Assembly (NCBI GenBank): GCA_027946365.1
Contig: JAPEUQ010000006.1
Location: forward strand, 868,001-932,000
Reading direction: 5' to 3'
Origin: Kalmusia sp. IMI 367209
Lineage: Eukaryota > Ascomycota > Dothideomycetes > Pleosporales > Didymosphaeriaceae
DNA: 64,000 nucleotides
A model generated the notes under the pieces. It did not search any database. It saw only the letters and a program-made list of their open reading frames with translations, and had not been told where the DNA came from. Below, piece by piece: positions 47,031-57,902 of the stretch. Each line of letters begins with the position of its first letter. Position 1 is the first letter of the stretch. The position numbers were made by a program, and so were the translations under genes.

Positions 47031-47744
47031 CTACTCCCCAAAAACCTTCAGACTAGCTTCCAAATGCGTCTTCTCCTTCGGCCCCGGCAACTCGCCCACC
47101 ACGCCCCCAAAAATCAATTGCGCTTTGGGCTTCCACACCTTGCTTACACCGTACTTCTCTTGCAAGTACGGCGTTATGCCAGGCTGGTAGTGCTGCAAGT
47201 TTGCGCCTACGCCTTCGGCTGCAAGCGCCGTCCATACGATTAGCTGGTTCATGCCTGACGAGTGGTCTTCCCATTCGGGATATAGTTTGGCGTGTGCCTG
47301 GAAGCGCGGCGTAAGGAGCTCAAAGGCGGCTGGGTCGTCGAAGAAAAGAACCTATAAACCCCTCGTTAGCATCTCATCCTCAAACATTCCTTGGATTCTA
47401 CGAAACTGGATGTAATAGAGAACCGGGTTGCGAAATGGATAAAGGCAACTCACAGTTCCGGCGGCATTTACAAAACCCTTGATCTTCGGTCCGAGAACTC
47501 CAATGGCTGCGGGTGATGATTCCTCGGTTACTTTGTATGCGTGTTCCCAGAGGTTGGAGTGGTCGTCGCCGAATAGCACGATGGTACGTGTGCTACGCAC
47601 GTTGAAGGGCGAGGGTGCATGCGTGAGTGCTTCTTTGACGAGCTCGAGGATGCGATCTTTACTGATGGGGAGGTCTTTGGAGAGGGAATAAACGGAGCGG
47701 CGGGAGGAGATTGCGGTTAGGAAGGGGGTTGTGTTTGCTGCCAT
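47031..47744 (-). CDS. Nitroreductase-family oxidoreductase (Frm2/Hbn1-like)
   Basis: A small flavin-dependent reductase of the fungal Frm2/Hbn1 branch, linked in yeast to fatty-acid and oxidative-stress signalling. Two exons read as 47744-47454 and 47351-47031, about 203 residues, the family length. The N-terminal signature is FLTAISSRRSVYSLSKDLPI, followed by ALTHAPSPFNVRSTRTIVLF. After the junction come VLFFDDPAAFELL, then SSGMNQLIVWTALAAEGVGA with the flavin-contact region, and HYQPGITPYL. The end is PKAQLIFGGVVGELPGPKEK. The 102 nt intron is in phase 0. The gene lies tail to tail with the first HET gene. Confidence 0.9.
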
Positions 47745-49114
47745 GATTGCTGTTTGGTGGATAGTAATGTGGCCGATTAATGGGTATTGGTAGGAGAAAG
47801 TTGGGATGAGCTTGGAGTAAGAGAGGAATGGTTTGTTGAGTTGAATGAGACTTGTGATGATATACTACAAGGCATTTATATACTCTTAATTTCGCAATAT
47901 TCGAGGTAGAAGGTGCTGTCCCACTATACATACGAGAACGGAAGGCTACCGGCCACGGCCGCCGACTACTGCATACTTGCGGTGTCGCATAAGCAATTGT
48001 CAGCCTTGAAATGCTATCGTTTCAGAAAGTCTGTCTTTCGGTCCCGAGCGAACGGGCCTGCGGCGCGGCCACATCCCCGTGACGTACTGTGCGAGCGATG
48101 TGTTGGGGCGTTGGTGTTGCTGTCGGCATCGGGGGTCGGAATGGGGGCGGTGCGTGTTCGCTTGAGGCTGCGGCCATCGGGGCGGGTTTGCGTCCGATAT
48201 AAGTAACTTAGGCTTCCTCCCTTGACCTCCTAAACTCCGAGTGTGCTGTCTTATACATCGTTTGGGAATCGTACATAACAAGCTCAATGCTGTGTTTTTG
48301 ATGCCACACTCTTGTACTTGCGGTTCGTGATATTGTGCGATCAGACTTCATCAACAGCCGGCAAGTAAACTCGCGCGAGAAGCGTCTCAGCCGACGATCA
48401 GACAATTGCTCGCCTGAAGCAGGAAATTAATATCCATCGGATGCCTCTAGGGATTAGTGCAAAGCTTGACGATGCTTATCGAAATCTTGAAATCGTTTCT
48501 TGGAGGAACCAGAGCTGCGGGCGCTTTTTGGTAGTCGTCCAGCTCAGACCTGTTGCAGTCCAATAACCGTAGCTTTAAGCCATAAATCCATGGCATCAAC
48601 GGGCGGCATGGAGAGAACACATACAAAAGCCATCTTTGCGTAGGACGTGAGTACCTAGTCATCCTTTTGACGCTCCAGGTTCGAGCCGGGGGTACTGTAC
48701 TACCCCGAGTAAAGGGTGGCTGTAGCTTCCTCGACACCACTATCAAGCTCCTTATGGCATGATAATTCGAGTGCTATACTATACACACGCCGAATATCAA
48801 GAATTGAAGACTCCGTTGATTGTCGTTGGTGCTGACATATGTGCAACCCTCCACCACTAGTGCCACCGTACTCGAAGGATGGTAATTGGCTAGGAATGTG
48901 CATCCTGGTCAGCCATGACGCCAGCGGGCGCATTGTATAATACGAAGATAAGATCTGCGCTCTACTATATGAAAAGCTAGAAAGACACCAGGCTGCCAAC
49001 GATGACTTCGCAGCCTTTCTTCTCAACTGGCCCAGCATATAATGCAATGGACGCCTAAAACTTCTTGCTTGGCAAATCTTATCTCGCAAATTTTTCCACA
49101 GCATCAAGTCGAAG
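47745..49114. other. Divergent intergenic region
   Basis: 1.37 kb between the nitroreductase and the second HET gene, which point away from each other. A GC-rich patch lies near 48040-48200. Short frames only; no gene supported. Confidence 0.4.
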
Positions 49115-50977
49115 ATGGACAGAGCAGAGGGTCTCCCTGGACTCGATCGGCTCTGGACCAACGGTCACACAAAAGACCCATGTTGTTTCGTTTGTGCCCA
49201 ATCGATCGGGAACGAAGTTCTAGTGAGAACCTTCCGAGCTCTCCGGAAAGATTCCACGAAAGACCGACCGCATTGCTCCCGAGTCATATCAGGCGGGAAC
49301 TACGATCTCTTCCTTTTCGATCGTCATCATCGCTGCTGCACAAATCGGACTATCATTGCCATATCGCACGTGTGGGACCGAGGCGTGAGCGATGCACATC
49401 ATAAAGGTAGCGCTGCGACGAAGGCTCTTCAGCTGCAAGTTTCTAAGATAATTTTTGACTCGCTTGAGCGCATTAGTAGTGGTCTATCCTCATACTTAGA
49501 GGAGGGACTGGAGATGTGGTACGACTACGTCAGTGTACCGCAGTGGGAAGACGACGTCAAAATAGCAATCATGCGTGCCATTCCCGACATCTTCCACAAT
49601 GCCTTCTTCACTCTTGTCTACTTACACGATGTTGGAATTGGAGCGGTGAATCTTCTGCGGTATGGCGAGAGCACACGAGAGCGAATTAAGGGCATCACGC
49701 AGATATGCAACGCACGATGGTTTTCCCGCGTTTGGACCACCATGGAGTTCATCCGAAGTTCTGGCGTTAAAGTCATGATGAAGGAGGGTACGCTCATCGA
49801 AGATGCACCACAAGTCTTCATCGGCAAAATGAACGAAGTCTGGAACGAAGAACGGAAAAATTTCAACACTGTACAGGACCTCGAGCGATTTGCAGAGATT
49901 GGAAAGAATATTGTCCCATGGAACTTAGGTCTGCTCACTACTGCCAAAGCTCAAGGAACGGTAGACATGGCCTTTGCGTTTGTGACTCTTGCGCGACGAG
50001 GCTGCTATAGCGACCGCGATTTCTTCCATGCGTTGCTGGGTATAGTAAAGGCGGATTTGATGGGTGTGAATTTCAAGGAGAATCCAAAGGAAGCAATGCT
50101 TCAGATTGCGATTGCTTGCATGCAGGCTGGTGACTACAGTCCATTATTATTCAATCCCCGAGCGGCTGCCATAAACGAAGCCAATTTACCGCCAATTCTC
50201 AAGATATCTGGTCATCTCGACGTTTTAGCATTTGGACTAGGTAACCGGCATGGCTTCCCAGAATACCAATCCGATTCGACCTTCTCTACAACTGGGTGCA
50301 ATATCAAATTAGAATGTATCGGCAAAGTAACATTTGCTTCGCAGATGCACCATCTTTCCAAAAAGCCCATTTGCAGATTCCTTCAATGCGCCATGTTCAC
50401 GCTCGACCATACCGGTCCGGATTTGCCTCAGTTCGTCCAGACAGTTGCTGGAAGGATATATAACTTCCATAAGCTGGACATAGACAACCTTCTAGGCGAC
50501 TTCATCACTTGTCGCAAGATTCAAGTCATACTCAATGACTGGTATGATAGCACCACGCGCTTCGCCATCATACACCTGGAGGCAGCACAACGCCTGGCTG
50601 ATCTGATGGGTCTAACGCGCATTCTACCAAACACCCATCGTCTCACTACGCCTATGGGTTACCTTGATGAGCATGGCGGTGGCATACATGGCTACTCATC
50701 GGCAAGTCTAATTGCTGCCAGATGCCCAGGTTGCCACGAAAGCTCGGTGTATCAAGTCGGGTTGCATCGACCGCCGACACAGGTACGTGGCTCCACTGCT
50801 TACCGCATAACGGGTGTTCATTACGAATTCGCGAAACCAGACGGTGCGGGCATTCTTGTGAAGAACGGAGTCATCGTGGGTAGGCTGTTGTGGGCGACGC
50901 GGGCGTGTGAGTGTAGGATCGCAGAAACAATTAATGTGAGGTTGGAGAATCTGCCCATGAGGATTCCGAGGACGTGA
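49115..50977 (+). CDS. Divergent HET-domain-like protein
   Basis: A single exon encodes 620 residues. The HET motifs are recognisable but altered: IIAISHVW (about 80-87) replaces YxALSYxW, and MWYDYVSVPQWEDDVKIAIM replaces LWIDxxCIxQ..., so the usual Cys-Ile-Asp is Ser-Val-Pro. Next come FHNAFFTLVYLHD (for ANAVIVYLG) and ARWFSRVWTTMEFIRS (for WFxRxWVxQE). This matches a HET subgroup with a Trp-Tyr-Asp-Tyr strand. The start has a Cys cluster (DPCCFVCAQS). The C-terminal part ends with a segment like other HET proteins (AGILVKNGVIVGRLLWATRA). No second effector domain is seen. It probably belongs to the same recognition class as the gene at 44927, but they are not close paralogues. Confidence 0.8.
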   Translation: MDRAEGLPGLDRLWTNGHTKDPCCFVCAQSIGNEVLVRTFRALRKDSTKDRPHCSRVISGGNYDLFLFDRHHRCCTNRTIIAISHVWDRGVSDAHHKGSAATKALQLQVSKIIFDSLERISSGLSSYLEEGLEMWYDYVSVPQWEDDVKIAIMRAIPDIFHNAFFTLVYLHDVGIGAVNLLRYGESTRERIKGITQICNARWFSRVWTTMEFIRSSGVKVMMKEGTLIEDAPQVFIGKMNEVWNEERKNFNTVQDLERFAEIGKNIVPWNLGLLTTAKAQGTVDMAFAFVTLARRGCYSDRDFFHALLGIVKADLMGVNFKENPKEAMLQIAIACMQAGDYSPLLFNPRAAAINEANLPPILKISGHLDVLAFGLGNRHGFPEYQSDSTFSTTGCNIKLECIGKVTFASQMHHLSKKPICRFLQCAMFTLDHTGPDLPQFVQTVAGRIYNFHKLDIDNLLGDFITCRKIQVILNDWYDSTTRFAIIHLEAAQRLADLMGLTRILPNTHRLTTPMGYLDEHGGGIHGYSSASLIAARCPGCHESSVYQVGLHRPPTQVRGSTAYRITGVHYEFAKPDGAGILVKNGVIVGRLLWATRACECRIAETINVRLENLPMRIPRT

Positions 50978-51503
50978 AACAGTGTATTGCCGACTTGAAG
51001 GTGGCAGAAGACGTCTCGATTGTAGGTAAGATTGCATCACGTCGCCGCTTAAGACACAAACCTGTCGAAAGTCGAAATATATGTTATGCATCGCAGTGTA
51101 AATTCTATACGAAACATCTCTCCAGACGGCTATTGTGATGCTGAGAAAGCGGTTACTGTCCTCCGCGCGTACCTAACTCTGGATCGGGTCGAATTTCATG
51201 TGACACCTATCCTTCTTGTGTTATGACCTGCCCGAGCTCACCACTGCTTTACGAAAAGATCTAATTCAGCTACTCATGGGTTGATCCAATCCTGTTGAAA
51301 GGTTAGCTTTACAGTGCAGTTGAACGAGCGACTGAGCGAGTATCACCGCGCGTGGTGACGCTTCTTTCACGCGCAAATCGCACGGCCCCGGTCTTTTTGC
51401 ACTTCTCGCTCTTTCAGATCGTCCACCACTTCAACTTCGGCCGTTCAACTTCGCGAGCTTGTATCAAACGGCTGCCGCATTCTTCCCCCGACATTGCGTC
51501 ATC
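50978..51503. other. Intergenic region
   Basis: 3' side of the second HET gene and promoter of the secreted protein. Nothing further recognised. Confidence 0.45.
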
Positions 51504-52887
51504 ATGAAGCTGCCAGTCACCATTATCCTTGCCTCTGCAGTAGGTCTGAGTATTTGCAGAGTGATCCGACATGCAGATTCAATACGAAACCTGCGCGTGT
51601 CGAATTCCACACGTCCGACCAACCGCACGCAGCAATCCTTCGAACTACACCCTTTCATCAGTGGCGACGGTTTACCGAAGATCACCCTTACAGCACCGCC
51701 GCAAGCCACCGATGAGGAGTTCAAAAAGTGCCGGGAGAAGGGTAATGAGTTTGTGTGCGCCATGCCCGTAAACAGCAATGAAGCGGGTAGGTTTTTCACA
51801 CCACCACTTGATACAACCGAGAGCAAGTGGAAGTCAGATCCTGCTCAGCAAGATCTTGACGACTGGGGGTACAACTTATACGATGCGACCGAGGAAAGTG
51901 AGAAGTACGGCCAATTCGATCAGTTCTGGGGCATTGGAAGGGCTTTGAGAGCAAAAGGACTTTCGGACAAGTTGAAGGAGCAGGGCGGCAAGAACGTAGT
52001 GCATTATGTTTTGCATGGAGATATAGGACTAGAAGAGGACATCAAGAATCCTGTGCCGGTTCAGCATCAGATGTACTTTGTAGGTGGAAGAAAGTACTAC
52101 GTAAGTATCCCATTGTGCAAACTCAAATTTACAGCCTCAACCCCAACGCCTGGAGACTCATCTGGGAACGTGTCTCCACCAGAGTTGCAAATACTAACAA
52201 GCTGCGATCCTAGTGCACGCGTGGCTTCTTCGCATTCGCGATGAATTACGACCAAGGCGTCATCATGGCCATGAACCGCAAGAGTCCGAGGTACGCTGTC
52301 AAAAGCTTAAACCCACCGTGGGCCGGCGGCGCACTCCCTGAACTGATTGCCTCCTCGGATATCATGTGGGGAATTTGGAAGGATGGGGCTTACATGGATT
52401 CTCGAAATATCAGATATTTCCTATCTCTGTCCATCACCAATGAACCTACCTCAAAGATCATCTACAGGGTAGTAAAAGGAGTGTTGCCCGCTTATCCAGG
52501 GGTGAAGTTTTCCTCGGACACGCCAGACGGTATGTATGGCCCTGCAAAGTGGATGCTCATTGGTCGAGAGGGAGTTACAATATCTAACCTGTCTGAGAAA
52601 ACACGAGGTACTGGATACTGACTTCACGCTGTCTAGGCCAAGCGCTTCTGGGAACGCCAAATGGGTTAGCGATTGGGTATATGTTGGTTCAACATAAGGC
52701 CGATATAGGGCTGCGATACGTAAAGGAGATTGAAGTTTTCAAATGTGACACGGTACATGAGTCTCCGTGTATGCTATTCAGCATCGAAGAAGTCAAAGAG
52801 GAAAAGAACTTTAAGAAGTCTGGTGATTCTAACAAGCCTGACAAGCTCGGCAAGAAGGATAGTGGTGGGGCACATGATGTCCCCTGA
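51504..52887 (+). CDS. Unrecognised secreted protein
   Basis: Three exons read as 51504-52100, 52214-52607 and 52637-52887, about 413 residues. The start at 51504 gives a typical signal peptide (MKLPVTIILASAVGLSICRV); an upstream in-frame ATG at 51459 would only add 15 residues. The mature part has few cysteines (EFKKCREKGNEFVC, GGRKYYCTRGFF) and no domain I know. The middle is compact and aromatic (ALPELIASSDIMWGIWKDGA). The tail is Lys/Asp/Ser-rich (EEKNFKKSGDSNKPDK). The third intron border (G/GTACTG...CTAG/GC) is short at 29 nt and is the weakest part of the model. A species-specific secreted protein or effector-like protein is possible; nothing in the sequence proves it. Confidence 0.7.
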
Positions 52888-54206
52888 GTAGGTCATATAC
52901 GTCAGCGATGACTGAGTATCCTGGCGGGCCAAAGCATAATATAGCTAGTCTCTCCTGTATACTGTTTGAGGTATCCATCCTCCGACGGGGCTGTGCGGAC
53001 GCGGCACATTGTTTTCATTGACGCGAATCTTACGAGTCATGTGTCGACTTACCACGAAATGCCTGACCAATTAGTGTACTCAATAGGTAGCTTACTCGAT
53101 ATTAGATTGGATAACGCAAGTTCTCCCCAGCTTCAGGAATATCAATGATTATTGGTATGTCGAGAACTTCTAATGGAACTCATGAATCACTACCCGTACA
53201 CCGTACGTATTAAGACTTAGATAAGACCCTAAGTTGCTGGTCTTAGACTTCAAGTTGAGATTAGGAATGAAAAGTACCAGTACTGATATCGAACACCTTA
53301 CCCACAGGAAGTGCGTAGCTTCTTGCATTAGTTTGGGCGCTAATGCAACACACCATCGAACAAAGTTGGAGCCCCCGTAATGCATATGCGAGATTGAATA
53401 TCGGCGGGACCGATGATCTATCACCCAGGCCTCTAGCACACCACTCTGTCGGGTCGCTGTTAATTCCTATTACGTTCGGTGCCGCCACTAACTACCGTAG
53501 AAACTTGCTCATAAGCTACAGAGCTAGTAAGGAGGCGGGTAGGGTCACGAGCACCCTTATGAACTGTGTTTGGTACGCAAGGGCCTCCAGAAGGGTCCTC
53601 GCGACTCCTACCCCCCTGCTAGCTCTGCAGCTTATGAGCAAGATTCTACGGGTAAGTATTCGCCGGAGCACCCCTGTTCTTTTAAGCCACCAGGCGCTCC
53701 GTTGCCATCGGTCTGGTCCAACCCGCACTTTAGCATAGCATTATTGGCTTTTTTCTTCTCAGCATTCGGTGGCGCCTATCTGACTACTTGAAATACGGCA
53801 GTGGAATTCTAAATATACAGCTCTCATCATCTATCATATCAGTACAACGTTAATATGAAGCTACCGACGACCGAACATACGACACAGAATCGCAAACGCA
53901 AGATACCCAGAGTCTCATCTTAAGGAAAGTAATGGGGTTTTGCAGCGGTGTACCAGAAACGTGTTCTCAACCCACATTATCTAAATCTTCACATGGGGCA
54001 GCCGGATGGATAACACTTAGTCGAGCGAGCGGGCTGAGTATCCTAAATACACCAGTGGTGTAACAATGTCTGGATGTGATACGCGCTCTCCTTTGTATAA
54101 CCCTCGAAAGTGTTGCTAATATCACATTCACATAGGGATCAAACCGTTCCCAAACAACACGAGAATTCACTTCTTTCGAATACCCTCTCGATCACAACCT
54201 CGCGCT
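52888..54206. other. Gene-poor region with a long hairpin
   Basis: No intact gene is supported. Frames around 53343-53790 are short; one ends in a hydrophobic stretch (FSIALLAFFFSAFGGAY) but has no start or domain. A large imperfect inverted repeat lies at about 53490-53660 and is listed separately. Confidence 0.4.
53490..53660. repeat. Imperfect inverted repeat, arms about 70 bp
   Basis: The left arm (about 53490-53562) and right arm (about 53590-53660) are reverse complements with scattered mismatches. Shared blocks include CTTGCTCATAAGCT, AGAGCTAG, GTAG and the outer CGTAGAA. Many mismatches are C/T or A/G transitions. The loop is about 30 nt. The structure could be a foldback element or the relic of a small inverted-repeat transposon. 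No transposase is nearby and no target-site duplication was identified by eye. Confidence 0.7.
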
Positions 54207-54341
54207 GACCTCCCCTCGGACCTCAGTTTGAGCATTGCTGATCGCCTTTTAAACTGGCTGGTGAATGTTCGTGTTCGTTTGGAGGACAGCTTAGGCGAAG
54301 TGCGGGAGGATGGGGCTTCCTCTTCTGGAGGCTGCCTTTGT
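54207..54341 (+). repeat. Diverged repeat, copy 1 (C-terminal coding fragment)
   Basis: In one frame this reads LLNWLVNVRVRLEDSLGEVR up to a stop soon after. The segment at 57640-57775 reads LPNWLVDVCIRLKRDSGEVR, followed by a stop. DNA similarity runs across about 130 bp in the same orientation. The two look like the 3' ends of two relics of one gene family; no complete member is recognised in the window. Confidence 0.6.
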
Positions 54342-54935
54342 TTCTCGCCCCGCTCGTAACACTTGTGGCCATCAGCATTAGCCAAAAAGCATCTCCACTT
54401 GTCCCTCAATATGCCGTTATCATCGTCAACTCTCACGCTTAGGAGAGTAGCTTTCAGGAGTTCACGGCTGCTGATGGAGTTGTTTAAGTCTGGCTACTCC
54501 AGGGACGTACCCATGTCATTATCCAACTTCGTGCTCGTATCGTCTCTCGGTGCAGCGCTTACCCTCGTTGTCGCTAGCAGTATCTATAGGATCGCGGCCT
54601 TTGTCGAGTGACTTAAACTTCTGCCCTTCGCTTGGCTTTAGGTCTAACCCGTGTTACAACACTGTTAGTATGTAGGCGTTGTAGAAATTTAGGATATCAG
54701 AAATATTTTGATTCAATCCGAATTTGGTGCGCTCATCACGACGATTGACAGGTACTGTTAAGACGGCGACTGAGCACTTAACTTAGTCCAGAAGGAATCC
54801 ACAAGCTAAGTTGTGAATTTCCTTCGCTTCAACCCTGCTCTACAGAGTTCAGCACTTTCGATGTGCACCCTGCTCATCATCGCAGAGATATCAGTAGAGC
54901 TATATTTGTTACCATGGTTGAGACATCCTGGGCTC

Positions 54936-55989
54936 AACCGGCCGTCAAAGGACTTTTTCGCGGGGCGCAAATACCCTACCCAGATCCAGTGTGACCAAAT
55001 TGCGCGATCCGTCTCGGATCCTTCGGAAGTTCACAATTCCGACACGCCAGGCTCGATGAGCTACAGCGTCGTCTGCACAGGTCATCAGGTAGCGAAGCAG
55101 GCCCTTGTTGTATCCTTTCGAGAACCAGAAGCCCACATTGACCAAAGCATGGGAAAGTTAGCACGGGATATCCACGGCTCCCTAGTGCCTGAGGTATCAC
55201 AACACAGCATGGTAGATCGTGCATATCCGCCCCTTGGCCATCTATATGATGCCCTACTTGCCGGTAATCTCGTGCCTCAATGCTCTTACCTGCGAGCTTA
55301 GGATGGATGAGGCAACAGAGGCCAGGCATGTTTGCTTTGTGTGGCACCTTACTAGGTAGATAGGACATGTTGTCTGCTTCTTAAGTGTGGGCCTATACCC
55401 CTACCATGCTGCCCTTCCTTGTGAGGTAATTTGCTCGATGCTAGTCAAAGCCGCAATATGTGACAGCAAAAGCACGAGCAGAGGGCCTGGAGAGAATTCG
55501 ACGTAGACTCGCTTTACTAACGTGGTGATCATCTATTCTTAACACCTCGGTAGTGTCAGAGTTAGAGCACAGCCTCTCCACACTTTTCGCATGGGAGTAC
55601 CCACAATTCTCACGCATGGCGACATGTCCAGATCCAACATTTTAGTCGACGAGGACACCTATGGGAGCACGGAAATCATCAATTTGTCTCTTGCGGCGAT
55701 ACTGCCCTTCTCTGTGGAGCTGGATTGCCTATTCTTGACGACGGGGCACATGGACCGCGGTGGCTGGCACGATTACGCCTGTCGGTCGCAACTGCATGAA
55801 GTTTCCTGGGATGAGTTCTGGTTAGCTTCCGGAATTGGGAGTGACGGGCGGCGGGGCAAAGTTCGCGGCATGGCTGAACGAGCGACTAGGATTGGTGCTA
55901 TCTTGCGCTACGTTTTTCAGCGCAACGCGGATGACTCGCCTTCTGGAGCGTTGGCATCTGATGGAGCTTTGACATGGAGGTATCTGTAG
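54936..55989 (+). pseudogene. Broken APH-like phosphotransferase gene
   Basis: Pieces of a fungal aminoglycoside-phosphotransferase/kinase-like (APH) protein lie in order but in different frames. An N-terminal piece reads FFAGRKYPTQIQCDQIARSV and ARDIHGSLVPEV. After a frame change near 55237 comes AIYMMPYLPVISCLNALTCE, then a stop at 55357. Another frame gives LERIRRRLALLT, then VSELEHSLSTLFAWEYPQ, and a final frame (55591 on) gives LTHGDMSRSNILVDEDT, ELDCLFLTTGHMDRGGWHDY and RIGAILRYVFQRNADDSP. The catalytic-loop HGD is present, but the metal-binding position usually written IIDWSLA is IINLSLA, an Asp-to-Asn change. At least three frame changes and a stop argue for a pseudogene rather than several introns. 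The family's substrates in fungi are mostly unknown. Confidence 0.72.
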
Positions 55990-56081
55990 GCATGGCTTGC
56001 CACTTAGCTCCCTCGATCATTGGAGGAGGCGAGCGCTTCTTAAGGACGCAAGACGCCCAATATGACTTACAACCTTCGCAG

Positions 56082-56803
56082 TGGTCGACAAAGATGACAC
56101 CGCCTACTTCGGCAAGTCGAATCATCCCAAACACGATAACCTCTTTGAGCAATTCATATCTGCCCTTGCTCGCATCCCTAATGATGACCTCTCTCCAGAA
56201 TGGACGCCCTCTAATGTAGAACTTACCAAAGCTCCAGACACACTCCCACTCAACATCTACATCAAACACCCAACCCTTCTTTTATATGATGTATTCCAAG
56301 AACGCAACGCCTTCAACCTAATCCCTAAAGACTTACTTAAAGATGCCCAGGCTATGGCGATGATCTCACAGCACTCACACCCTAACATCATCTACTATCA
56401 CGGCTGCCGCGTTGACTGTGGCTGCATCACCAGTATCATCTTTGACCGCCTCCCCAACACACTAACTAATTACCTTAAGAACAGGATCGGGTTCGTGTAT
56501 AAGGAACCCTTCATGCAGGCCCTCGAGTCGGCTATCCGTCACTTGCATTCTCTTGGCAGGGCCCTCAACGACCTCAATCCAGGCAACGTCCTAGTCGATA
56601 AGGTAGGTATGCCGATCTTGATCGACTTCGGGTCAGCGCGCGAGATCGGCGCTAAACTAGGGACCAGCCGAGGGACCAGCCGAGGGACCAAAGGGTGGAT
56701 TGATAGAGAAACAAAGGATTATCACGCGTCGGACTATCAACGTGACTTGTTTGCTCTGGAGAAGATACGCACCTGGTTGGACACCCCGATATTTGACGAT
56801 TAG
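56082..56803 (+). CDS. Small atypical fungal protein-kinase-like gene (5' end incomplete)
   Basis: The frame encodes about 240 residues of a compact fungal kinase family. Kinase features in order: IYIKHPTLLLYD (possible N-lobe Lys), SQHSHPNIIYYHGC, catalytic loop LNDLNPGN (residues about 162-169) and metal-binding IDFG (about 181-184), then GTKGWID. The catalytic Asp, Asn and DFG Asp are present, but the HRD/HND histidine is Leu. There is no in-frame ATG before about residue 92, and a TGA stands 18 bases upstream of the frame. A splice acceptor (CCTTCGCAG at 56073-56081) suggests an upstream exon that I could not place; the region 55978-56080 is the likely intron or partly coding. A 12 bp unit is duplicated in the activation segment. 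It may be intact or decaying. Confidence 0.6.
56659..56690 (+). repeat. 12-bp tandem duplication within the kinase frame
   Basis: The unit AGGGACCAGCCG occurs twice in full, then eight bases of a third copy. It adds a Gly-Thr-Ser-Arg repeat to the activation segment (GTSRGTSRGTKGW) while keeping the frame. It looks like a recent replication slip. Confidence 0.85.
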
Positions 56804-57453
56804 GAACGTCCGACGCAGCACCTTTCTGCCGCCAACGAGATTGGCCAAGGTCGGGGACTGGTGACGAGCTCTGTGCGGCTGTTCCCTTACTGATTGATAA
56901 CGGACCTGGCGGCGAGGGGACGGCACCGGGGACATTAGGGCTGAGCTGGCCGTTGCTTCGTCTACGCGGACGTGGAAGTCGTGGAAGTCACACCTCTACG
57001 AAGATAACCGGGACGGAAGCTAGACCGGCGATTCTATCTACATCTACGGAGGTGCCTTTTCAAAAGTTTCTTACACATTGTTGATGTCATGGTACGATGA
57101 GTTGACACAAGCCAGGAGCGTTGACGGGGGCGCATATCGACTCTACTAAAACTTTAATTCCCAATAGATAGCATGATTACTCATATATACCTCTCTATAC
57201 TCGCGTATGTCCGCGTCGTCTGCGTGATTGATACCATCGTTGGCAGTATTACCGAGGGGACTACTCATCCACCCCGTATTAAACAGTGTTGGCTTCCGTG
57301 GGTATACGCCTAGCGCTACATCGTCATATTAGTACCCCTACGACGCAAAATTACTGTCACAATCGACGAGTCTTGTGACACATGGCAATGCATAAAATTG
57401 GTCATTTAATAGACCACGTTGGTGCCAGGTCCACCTCCAGCTTCCGTTCCTGG
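56804..57453. other. Intergenic region
   Basis: No gene supported. It precedes the diverged repeat copies at 57454 and 57640. Confidence 0.4.
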
Positions 57454-57570
57454 ACGTGGGAAGTAAGACAAAATCGCGCTCTCCGTTCTTGGCTTGAAGA
57501 GTTAAGAGGATTGGAATGACGTTAGGTTTTGCGATGTCCTCGTAGGCATCATGCTCCAGTCTCCTCATCT
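57454..57570 (+). repeat. Diverged repeat B, degraded copy
   Basis: This segment is similar along its length to 58142-58262. Its translation, compared with the intact copy, has CAA changed to TAA (stop) in the RGKQD block, GTC to ATC and GAG to AAG, then a second stop. These are C-to-T and G-to-A transitions, as left by repeat-induced point mutation. It lies just upstream of the 57640 copy of the other repeat, so both may be parts of one decayed gene. Confidence 0.6.
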
Positions 57571-57639
57571 AAGAGTAGTCTGTGGTAGACTGTGGCCCTC
57601 TTCTGGCCTGGACGATTGCTGCATCTAATTCTTTCCGCA

Positions 57640-57775
57640 GATTCCTCCCGATATCAGACCGAGCCTTGCTGGTCGCCTTCCAAACTGGCTCGTAGATGTT
57701 TGTATTCGTTTAAAACGCGACTCAGGCGAAGTACGGGAGAGTGGGACTTGATCTTCTAGAAGTCGCTTTTGCTTC
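57640..57775 (+). repeat. Diverged repeat, copy 2 (C-terminal coding fragment)
   Basis: Partner of 54207-54341. Reads PSLAGRLPNWLVDVCIRLKR and ends with GEVRESGT and a stop. Together with the repeat B relic at 57454-57570 it may represent the 3' end of a broken gene. Confidence 0.6.
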
Positions 57776-57902
57776 TTATGAGGCCTCGTCTAGAGAGAGT
57801 TTTAGTTTAGTAGGAGCTTCTTTGACTGTCTAGTAAATGTATGATTGTTCCTTTTAGCAGCGTCAGGCCTTAGCGGTTACATGCACCCGACACACCATCG
57901 TC

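Noticed and set aside
53343..53791. Overlapping plus-strand frames ending in a membrane-like helix
   Set aside because: They run through the inverted repeat arms, so their apparent coding is better explained by the repeat.
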